Positions 53,706 through 64,000 of a stretch of 64,000 nucleotides of DNA are shown here, one piece after another. The stretch lies in NCBI RefSeq assembly GCF_020073745.1, contig NZ_JAIRAU010000027.1, positions 204,001-268,000 of the forward strand, written 5' to 3'. Positions within the stretch are counted from its first letter, which is position 1; the number at the start of each line of letters is the position of its first letter. Origin of the DNA: Nannocystis pusilla (GTDB taxonomy: Bacteria; Myxococcota_A; Polyangia; Nannocystales; Nannocystaceae). The position numbers were made by a program, and so were the translations under genes. The notes beneath the pieces were generated by a model. That model ran no database searches and had not been told where the DNA came from. It was given only the letters and a program-made list of their open reading frames with translations.

Positions 53706-53795
53706 CGCCGGATCGACAGGCCTGGTGCGAAGGGCGGCGGGCCGCGCGTGCCCTCGACAGGAGGCGCGCGGCTCGGGCATCCTCCCGGGCTGGCG

Positions 53796-55211
<1,416 letters not shown>

Positions 55212-55435
55212 TACGCGTTCCTTGCGGCCGCCTGCGGGCCCGATCGCTTCCCCGGCGCTGCCGGCGTGATTGCAGGTCGAGGACTCGAGTTCGCGGTCGC
55301 AGCGGCGCGCAGGGCGGGCTGCGCCGCCGCCGATCGCGGCCGGCAGGGGGCTGCTGGATCGCCAGGAAGGCGCGTAGGGGCCTGTTGTCCGCAACGTAGC
55401 GGGCCCGGCGCGGTCCGTGCTAGGTTGGACGGGCG

Positions 55436-56482
55436 ATGTCGTCGGTTCCGACCCAGATCGGCCCCTACAAGGTCAAAGGCCTCGTCGGCAAGGGGGCCAT
55501 GGGGGAGGTCTATGAGGGCGTCGACGCCGGTCTCGGCCGGCGGGTGGCGATCAAGATCCTCGGCAAGAAGCACCGCGAGTCGGAGGAGTTCAAGACGCGG
55601 TTCCTCCGCGAGGGCAAGGCCCTGGCGCAGATGAACCACCCGAACGTGGTCGCGGTGTACTTCATCGGCGAGCACGAGGACCGGCCGTTCCTGGCGATGG
55701 AGTTCCTCGACGGCGAGGACATCGGCGCGATGCTGAAGAAGCGGGGCGCGCTGCACCCGGGCGACGCGGCCGAGGTCATCCGCCAGGCGGCGATCGGGCT
55801 CGCCGAGACCCAGCGCGTGGGCGTCGTACACCGCGACGTGAAGCCGTCGAACCTGGTGGTGACGTCGACCGGCATCGTCAAGGTGACCGACTTCGGCTTG
55901 GCCAAGGCGTTGCAAGAGGACCTGTCGATCACGGCCACGGGCGTGTTCGTCGGCACGCCGGACTACCTCGCGCCCGAGCAGGCGATGGGCAAGGAGGTCG
56001 ACGCGCGCGCCGACGTCTATGCCCTCGGCTGTTCGCTGTTTCACATGTGCAGCGGGCACCCGCCGTTCCGCAAGGGCGGCCAGGACGACCACTACACCGC
56101 GGTGGTGCGCCGCCACCTGCGGTCGGAGCGGCCGGAGCTCAAGTACGAGATCAAGGGCTTCGACGAGCCGCTGTCGGACCTGTGCCGGCGCATGATGAGC
56201 CGCCGCCCCGACGTGCGACCGTCGTTCGAGGAGCTCAAGGTCGGCCTCACCGAGATCTCGAAGCGGCTCGGCGGGCAGGTGCCGCCGCGCCACGCCGACG
56301 TCGAGCTGCGCTCGCCGGAGGAGATCAACGAGAAGATCCGGCAGGAGCAGAAGAAGACGCCGGCGGGCGCTCCGGCCGGCGCGCCGGCGACGGGGGCGAC
56401 GCGGACGACGATGATCGCGGTCGGCATCGGCGTGACCATCGGCATCGCGCTCGGCGTTGTGCTGGCGGTGATGAGCCTGTAG
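55436..56482 (+). CDS. Membrane-anchored Ser/Thr protein kinase
   Basis: 348 residues. Hanks-type kinase: glycine loop GKGAMGEVYEG (18-28), VAIKIL with Lys40, HRDVKPSN (132-139), DFG (152-154), and PDYLAPEQAM in the activation segment. A basic linker and an Ala/Pro stretch lead to one C-terminal membrane helix (about 323-346) with no extracellular domain after it. Myxobacteria carry many such kinases; the substrate is unknown. Confidence 0.93.
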   Translation: MSSVPTQIGPYKVKGLVGKGAMGEVYEGVDAGLGRRVAIKILGKKHRESEEFKTRFLREGKALAQMNHPNVVAVYFIGEHEDRPFLAMEFLDGEDIGAMLKKRGALHPGDAAEVIRQAAIGLAETQRVGVVHRDVKPSNLVVTSTGIVKVTDFGLAKALQEDLSITATGVFVGTPDYLAPEQAMGKEVDARADVYALGCSLFHMCSGHPPFRKGGQDDHYTAVVRRHLRSERPELKYEIKGFDEPLSDLCRRMMSRRPDVRPSFEELKVGLTEISKRLGGQVPPRHADVELRSPEEINEKIRQEQKKTPAGAPAGAPATGATRTTMIAVGIGVTIGIALGVVLAVMSL

Positions 56483-56495
56483 AGCTCTGGCCTGC

Positions 56496-57320
56496 ATGCT
56501 CCACACCGAAGACCCGCACCACCACCGCGCCTCCGAGCTCCTGCGTGAGCGCCTCGAGGGGGCGACGATCGACTGGGTCGTCGTGTCCGGCTCGGGCTTC
56601 GTCGGCATCGCCGGCGAGGGCCCCGACGGCCTGGGGATGGCGATCGAGGGCTCGATCCCGCTGCGCGGCCTGGGCCTGCCGGTGCCGACGGTCGCGGGCC
56701 ACGGCAACGCCCTGGTGTTCGGCACGATCGGCGAGCTGCGCGTGTGCGTGCAGACCGGGCGGATCCACCCGTACGAGGGCCACCCGATCGACGTCTGCAC
56801 CGCGCCGCTGTTCGCCATGCTGGCCAACGGCGCCCGCGGGGTGTGCCTGACCTGCGCCGTCGGCGGGCTCGACCCGACCCTGCGCACCGGCCAGGTGGTG
56901 CTGCTCAAGGACCAGATGAACCTGTTCGGCCCGACCCCGCTGGTCGGCCCCCGCTTCATCGACATGAGCCAGCTCTACAGCCCGCACCTGCGCGCGCGCC
57001 TGCAGGCCCTCGACCCCGGCCTCGGCGCCGGCAAGCTGGCCGAGGTGGTGTACGCCCACGCCCGCGGACCGCAGTACGAGACGCCGGCCGAGACCGCGGC
57101 GCTGCGGACCCTCGGCGGCCAGGTCGTCGGCATGTCGACCACCTACGAGGCGATCCTCGCCGCCGCCCACGGCGCGGCGGTCTGCGGCGTCGGCGTGGTC
57201 ACGAACGCGGCCAGCCAGGTCGGCCTCAGCCACGACGAGGTCCAGGTCCGCACCCGCGCGGCCCGGCCGCAGGTGGCCGCGCTGCTGCGCGGGCTGCTGG
57301 CGCAATCGCCTGTTTCTTGA
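56496..57320 (+). CDS. Purine nucleoside phosphorylase
   Basis: 274 residues, trimeric class. VVVSGSGFVGIAG is the phosphate-binding start, RIHPYEGHPID carries the conserved HxYEG, and GPQYETPAETAALRTLGGQV with GMSTTYEAILAAAHGAAVCG completes the purine site. It cleaves inosine or guanosine with phosphate. It starts 13 bp after the kinase stop. Its stop codon lies inside the first spacer of a seven-box repeat array. Confidence 0.92.
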   Translation: MLHTEDPHHHRASELLRERLEGATIDWVVVSGSGFVGIAGEGPDGLGMAIEGSIPLRGLGLPVPTVAGHGNALVFGTIGELRVCVQTGRIHPYEGHPIDVCTAPLFAMLANGARGVCLTCAVGGLDPTLRTGQVVLLKDQMNLFGPTPLVGPRFIDMSQLYSPHLRARLQALDPGLGAGKLAEVVYAHARGPQYETPAETAALRTLGGQVVGMSTTYEAILAAAHGAAVCGVGVVTNAASQVGLSHDEVQVRTRAARPQVAALLRGLLAQSPVS

Positions 57321-57396
57321 GGCATGCCGGATGAGGCATGTTCGAAAGGGCATGTCCCCGGGGGCATGTCCTCCCGGGCATTTCCGTTGAGGCAGG
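57309..57396. repeat. 14-bp-period array, seven boxes, from PNP end
   Basis: 57309 CCTG, 57323 CATG, 57337 CATG, 57351 CATG, 57365 CATG, 57379 CATT, 57393 CAGG, all exactly 14 bp apart. The PNP stop is in the first spacer. Spacers include ttcgaaaggg, tccccggggg and tcctcccggg. Confidence 0.92.
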
Positions 57397-57526
57397 GGCG
57401 CCCGGTCCCCGCAGAGCGACGATGGTGCCAGGCGCAAACGCAGAGCGGGCGCAGGGGCGCTCGCGTCCGAGGGCCGCGCTCGCGGGCGTGACGGCGGCGG
57501 CGCGCGGCGTGGTATAGCGGGGTTTC

Positions 57527-58588
57527 GTGAGCCTCAAGCCGGAACGGATCGCCGCCGCAGCGCGGGCGCGCCAGGTCGCCTTGCTGGGGCTCCTGGCGGC
57601 GCGGGCCGACGCGATCGGCGAGGCGCTGGCGCGCACGCACGGGATGGTCGCGTGGGACAGGCACAAGGCGATCGGCAAGGTCCAGCGCGAGCTGTGGGCG
57701 CTCCGGGAGCGGCGCTTCCACGGGCTCGGCGGTCGGCAGGCGCGGGTGTGCGAGCGCCGCGACCAGCCGCTCGAGAGCCTGCCGATCGTGAGCACGCTGC
57801 TGCGTCAGGGCCGGCGCGTGCACCTCGAGGTCGAGGCGGGCGCGAGCGCGGTGGTGCCGGAGCTGCTGGCCGAGCTGCGCGACGAGCTGTCGCGCGAGCA
57901 GGCCGGCGAGGCGCTGACGATCGGCGCGGCGGGCGAGGCCTGCCCCGCGGAGGTCCGGGACTGGGAGTTCGTCGGCGTGACGCCGGCGCGGCCGCGGGTG
58001 GCCGCGGTCCACGCCGACGCCGACCGCGAGCTGGCCGCGTACGCGCTGGCGCTGTCGGGTCTGCGCCGCGGCGGCGCCGACCCGCGGCGCATCGTGCAGG
58101 CGTTCGTGGCCGGGCCGCTGGAGCGCCTGGAGCGGCACCTGCACCGGCTGTGGGTCGGCGCGCGGTTCGGGTCGCCCGACGACCCGGAGATGTTCGCCGG
58201 GCCGGTCGACCCGGCCCTGGCCGAGGTCTATCGCGCCGCCCTGGCCGCGTGGTCGGCTGTCCCGGGGGCCAGGGTGCTCTGTCCCGGAGGACAGCTCGAG
58301 CGCCCGGGCGATCCGCGGACCTACCTGGCGCCGGCGCTGCTGCGCGCGCCGCCGATCGAGCCGCCCCCCGCGCACGCGGGGGCGATCGGCCCGCTGGTGG
58401 TGCTGCACCCGTGCGAGCCGGCGACGCTCGACGCGGCCCTGGCGGCCTGCAGGGCCCGCGGGGACGTGATCCAGCCGCTCGGGCCCGAGGCCTGGCGCCA
58501 GCGCGTGGGCACGCCGCCGATGGCGCCGCTGCAGCCGCTCGCGCTCGGCCGCCTGCCGCCCGGACTGCCGGAGCCGCGGCCGACGTGA
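57527..58588 (+). CDS. Degenerate aldehyde-dehydrogenase-like protein
   Basis: 353 residues, GTG start at 57527. Parts retain aldehyde-dehydrogenase order: RRIVQAFVAGPLERLERHLH, then VGARFGSPDDPEMFAGPVDP, then the strand before the catalytic C-domain (VLCPGGQLERPGDPRTYLAP). In true enzymes the region before this holds the catalytic Cys and Glu; here they are absent and the middle is much shorter. It is likely a non-catalytic derivative or eroding gene. Two repeat units lie in frame at 58256-58295. Confidence 0.62.
   Translation: MSLKPERIAAAARARQVALLGLLAARADAIGEALARTHGMVAWDRHKAIGKVQRELWALRERRFHGLGGRQARVCERRDQPLESLPIVSTLLRQGRRVHLEVEAGASAVVPELLAELRDELSREQAGEALTIGAAGEACPAEVRDWEFVGVTPARPRVAAVHADADRELAAYALALSGLRRGGADPRRIVQAFVAGPLERLERHLHRLWVGARFGSPDDPEMFAGPVDPALAEVYRAALAAWSAVPGARVLCPGGQLERPGDPRTYLAPALLRAPPIEPPPAHAGAIGPLVVLHPCEPATLDAALAACRARGDVIQPLGPEAWRQRVGTPPMAPLQPLALGRLPPGLPEPRPT
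58256..58295. repeat. Two 14-bp-period units in ALDH-like gene
   Basis: 58256 GCTG, tcccgggggc, CAGG; and 58278 TCTG, tcccggagga, CAGC. The second is a perfect 6-bp stem. They code VPGARVLCPGGQLE. Confidence 0.5.
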
Positions 58589-58980
58589 TCCGGCGCGCAG
58601 AGGCGCTGTCCGAAGAGACATGTGTGAGCGAAGGTCGTGGGGCTCCTGTCCGAGGAGACATCCGTGAGCGGTCGGGCCGAGGCTGTCCGGAGAGACATCT
58701 GCTGGAAAAAGGGCGCCGGCGCGGCGATCCGCGCGGCCGCCCTCGGGAGCACGCCTGGCGAGGCGCGCGGCGCGATAGGCGAACTCGAGCTCGTGCTCGC
58801 GGTGTCCCCGATTGTTTCGCGTGGCGTCGCGTTGCGTGGGAGTCGAGCGCGCCGGGCTCGCCTGTCGGCGCCGCGGCGGCGAGCGCGGGCTCGTCACGGA
58901 GAGGCCGACAGGGCTGCTCTGGCGCGGGCGCGCGGGCGGACGGCTGACAGCGCCGCGCGGTCGTGCTAGGCGACCGCCCC
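58589..58980. other. Intergenic stretch with three spaced repeat units
   Basis: No gene or RNA seen, apart from the repeat units at 58605-58699. The last 40 bp before the helicase gene have CTGACA but no convincing -10 box. Confidence 0.4.
58605..58699. repeat. Three 14-bp-period units spaced about 40 bp apart
   Basis: 58605 GCTG, tccgaagaga, CATG; 58645 CCTG, tccgaggaga, CATC; 58682 GCTG, tccggagaga, CATC. The three spacers are near-identical (tccgRRgaga). Unlike the other arrays they do not share the 14-bp register. Confidence 0.7.
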
Positions 58981-61915
<2,935 letters not shown>

Positions 61916-61917
<2 letters not shown>

Positions 61918-62017
61918 TGGCACGAAGGACATGCCCTTGAGGGTATGTCCTCGGAAATATGGTTGTTTGGCCATGTCCGAATGGGCATGCCTCGATGGAC
62001 ATGCCCTCACGGTCAGT
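61916..62017. repeat. 14-bp-period array, eight boxes, in a convergent gap
   Basis: 61916 GATG, 61930 CATG, 61944 TATG, 61958 TATG, 61972 CATG, 61986 CATG, 62000 CATG, 62014 CAGT. Every step is 14 bp. It occupies the whole gap between the helicase stop (61917) and the FG-GAP stop (62013), overlapping both. Confidence 0.92.
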
Positions 62018-63284
62018 CCACGCTGGCCGAGAAGAGCAGTCCCCCGGTGGCGATGCTGGTGCCGGCGAGGTCGCCGGTGCCGTCGGCCTTGAAGTCGGCG
62101 ACGAAGAAGGAGTCGCCCTCCTGCAGCCCGCCGAACGAGATGCTGCGGACGGCCGCGAAGCCGCCGGCGCCGTCGCCGCGGCGGAAGGTGCTGAAGGCGT
62201 TCGTGCCGGTGGTGATGATGTCGAGCCGGCCGTCGCCGTCGAGGTCGGCGAGGGCGAGGAGGCGGGCGTCGCAGTGGACGGGGTAGCGCACGGGGTCGAT
62301 GAACTCGCCGCTGTCCCGCTGGAGGAACACGGCCGCCTCGCTGCTCTCGAACTCGGTGTTGGTGGCGACGCCGACGAGGTCGCCGAGGCCGTCGCCGTCG
62401 AGATCGGCGACGGCGAACTCGTGGAACCACAGCTCGGCCGGCATGCCGGGGGCGGTGACGATCTGCTGGCCGCCGGCGTGGCGCACGATCCGGCCGCCGG
62501 CGTCGTCGGTGAACACGAAGTCGTCGGACCGGCCGTCGGCGTCGAGCGCTGCGAGCACGTGGGTGGGAACCGGCCGGGCAATGACGGGACCGACGGTCTC
62601 GGTGAACTCGCCGGTGCCGTCGCCGAGGAACACGAACAGGTTGTCGACGCCGGGCGCGGGAGGGGTGACGGCGACGATGTCGAGGTGGCCGTCGCCGTTC
62701 CAGTCGGCGGCGTCGAGGGTGACCACGCTCTCCACGTTCTTGACCAGCCGGACCTCGGCGAGGCCGCCGGCGCCGTCGAGCAGCAAGGCGCGGATCAGCC
62801 GGCCCTCGGTGAGGGTCCGGGTGGTGGCGACGACGTCGACGGCGCCGTCCTCGTCGAAGTCGCCGGCGGCGTGCAGCACCGGCGTGGTGGCGAGGGGATC
62901 GGGCCACGCCTGCGAGGTGAAGAAATTCCCCACGTTGAACAGCTGCGGGGTGACCGAGTCGTTCGCCTGGGTGATCAGCATGTCGACGCCGAACCTGTCG
63001 TCGAGCGGGAGGACGATGCTGGACGTGATCGGCGACGGAGGGTCGACGCCGAGCGTGCCGACGAAGCAGAGCTCGCCGGGCTGGGAGACGCCGTCGTGAC
63101 ACGTGGTGGGCTCGAAGAGGTTGTCGACGATCTCGCACGAGCCGATCTCGCCGCCGAGGCCCCCGCCGCCGGGCCCGCCGTCGCCGATCGCGAGGCAGTC
63201 GCCGATGCACTGCTTGATGTCGAGGTTGCACGCCGGGAGCAGCGCGACGAGACAGACGAGGGCGAGGAGCGATGGGGTGCGCAT
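62013..63284 (-). CDS. FG-GAP/VCBS-repeat lipoprotein
   Basis: 423 residues. The signal ends in lipobox LLPAC (Cys19), followed by a Gly-rich linker. At least four calcium-binding FG-GAP/VCBS repeats follow: DFDEDGAVDVVATT, DWNGDGHLDIVAVT, DLDGDGLGDLVGVA, DLDGDGRLDIITTG. It should be a surface-exposed beta-propeller that may bind ligands or calcium. Its partner is unknown. Confidence 0.85.
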   Translation of the reverse strand: MRTPSLLALVCLVALLPACNLDIKQCIGDCLAIGDGGPGGGGLGGEIGSCEIVDNLFEPTTCHDGVSQPGELCFVGTLGVDPPSPITSSIVLPLDDRFGVDMLITQANDSVTPQLFNVGNFFTSQAWPDPLATTPVLHAAGDFDEDGAVDVVATTRTLTEGRLIRALLLDGAGGLAEVRLVKNVESVVTLDAADWNGDGHLDIVAVTPPAPGVDNLFVFLGDGTGEFTETVGPVIARPVPTHVLAALDADGRSDDFVFTDDAGGRIVRHAGGQQIVTAPGMPAELWFHEFAVADLDGDGLGDLVGVATNTEFESSEAAVFLQRDSGEFIDPVRYPVHCDARLLALADLDGDGRLDIITTGTNAFSTFRRGDGAGGFAAVRSISFGGLQEGDSFFVADFKADGTGDLAGTSIATGGLLFSASVD

Positions 63285-63341
63285 GGGGACCTTCAGCGAG
63301 TGAGTGCCGCGCGGGTCCGGGTTCCGTTCGCCGATCTCGGC

Positions 63342-63998
63342 TCACTCCCGGCAGAGCGCGTCGACCCGGACGGCGAGGGCGGAGGTCGGCCAGCGGGCGA
63401 CGAAGGCGTCGGCGTCGCGGCGGGCGCGGGCGTGCTGGCCGAGCCGGCAGCGCGCCTCGATGCCGGCGGCGGCGGCCTCCTGCGCGAACACGCCGGCGGG
63501 GAAGCGCTGCTGGTGACGCGCGGCCAGCTCGAGCGCGGCGCGATCGTCCTCGGCGAGGAGAGCGGCGCGGATCGACTCGACGAGCGCGAGCTCGGCGGCC
63601 AGCGAGGGCTCGTCGGCGGCGGGGCGCGGGGCGTGGCGTCGCGGCGGCGGCGCGGTTGCGGGCGCGGGAGCGGCTGGAGACACGGACGCGTCGGCGATGA
63701 CGATCGGCGCCGGGGTGACCGCGGGCGTGGGCTCGTGGGCGGCAGCGTCGACGACGGGCGGCGCGGGCTCGGGCGGCGGCGCGGCGCGGCCGGCCACCAA
63801 CACCGTCGCCAGGCCGAGGCCGACCAGCGAGAGGCCGGCCACGGCGTTGCTGCCGGCGACGGCGCCGATCGTGCTAGCGACGGGTTCGATCGACCATGTG
63901 TACAGGGACATGTCTGCAAGGACAGTCGGGTCGCGCGGCGGGCCGAGGCGCCACGGCGCGGGCCACGGCGGGCTGGTGACGACCAGCGCGGCGAGCAC
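63342..63998 (-). CDS. Membrane protein with TPR-like C-terminus, 5' end cut or uncertain
   Basis: The frame continues past the right edge, so the N-terminus may be missing; an internal ATG at 63911 (MSLYTWSIEP) is a possible start. A membrane helix (VAGLSLVGLGLATVLVAGRA), a Pro/Ala linker and a C-terminal helical repeat (ALLAEDDRAALELAARHQQR, AAGIEARCRLGQHARARRDA) follow. This layout is common in myxobacterial proteins encoded after ECF sigma factors, where the missing upstream part could be anti-sigma-like. That upstream gene is outside the window. Confidence 0.6.
   Translation of the reverse strand: MLAALVVTSPPWPAPWRLGPPRDPTVLADMSLYTWSIEPVASTIGAVAGSNAVAGLSLVGLGLATVLVAGRAAPPPEPAPPVVDAAAHEPTPAVTPAPIVIADASVSPAAPAPATAPPPRRHAPRPAADEPSLAAELALVESIRAALLAEDDRAALELAARHQQRFPAGVFAQEAAAAGIEARCRLGQHARARRDADAFVARWPTSALAVRVDALCRE
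63895..63926. repeat. 14-bp-period array, three boxes, at a possible start codon
   Basis: 63895 CATG, 63909 CATG, 63923 CAGT, with spacers tgtacaggga and tctgcaagga. The box at 63909 would supply the internal ATG (63911) of the rightmost gene. Confidence 0.68.
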
Positions 63999-64000
63999 CT

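Overview
The window is very GC-rich, densely coding DNA. It looks like a myxobacterium (phylum Myxococcota), most likely from the Nannocystis/Plesiocystis side. The evidence is a GC-rich MYXO-CTERM-type sorting tail (gene at 19828-21636), many lipoproteins with Asp/Ser/Thr/Gly linkers just after the lipobox Cys, DUF1501/DUF1549-type cytochrome-associated genes, a hydrophobic kinase of the myxobacterial type, and a lipase-maturation-factor homologue. The taxonomic call is inference from these traits. All gene names rest on recognised motifs, not database searches.

Layout. 1-3092 (minus): the 5' part of a DUF1587/DUF1592-like lipoprotein, a decayed STAS fragment, a PAS-STAS sensor, a methyltransferase and an XrtA-type polysaccharide deacetylase. 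3125-7424: divergent CPA2 (KefB-like) and TrkH-like ion transporters. 7599-11378 (minus): a cytochrome-like lipoprotein, a Tat-exported DUF1501 protein and a DUF1549-like haem lipoprotein. 11522-18206: lipid and small-molecule enzymes (LMF1-like, two SDRs, thioesterase, M20 amidohydrolase) plus TerB-like and PH-domain proteins. 18298-21636: a TPR protein and a DUF2330/MYXO-CTERM protein. 21716-25322 (minus): a four-gene operon, mostly lipoproteins of unknown function. 25405-28915: a Tol system (tolQ, tolR, tolA-like, tolB). 28928-34035: Ppx/GppA, PHP phosphoesterase, a fused ABC-ATPase/MlaE-like permease and an unknown exported protein. 34184-36303: HxlR regulator and a HipBA module. 36820-39843: pntB and pntA. 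40051-46205: moaC, a GNAT protein, glmS and an M16 peptidase pair. 46648-55211: the informational core, with tRNA-Gln, prs, rplY, pth, hppA, rpsF, rpsR, rplI, two small genes and dnaB. 55436-64000: Ser/Thr kinase, purine nucleoside phosphorylase, a degenerate aldehyde-dehydrogenase-like protein, a SWIM-SNF2 helicase, an FG-GAP lipoprotein and a partial anti-sigma-like protein.

The outstanding signal is not a gene. About 45 loci carry a short palindromic element with a strict 14-bp period: 4-bp boxes (CATG, or CCTG/GCTG on the left and CAGG/CAGC on the right) separated by exactly 10 bp of the form TCC-N4-GGR. Arrays of up to eight boxes keep the 14-bp register exactly. They fill gaps between convergent genes (21653-21712, 34123-34195, 61916-62017), run through stop and start codons (28913-28944, 57309-57396, 63895-63926), and lie inside open reading frames (32555-32614, 8273-8318). 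At conserved positions such as PntA and the deacetylase they appear to replace sequence without changing protein length. I do not recognise this as a described repeat family.
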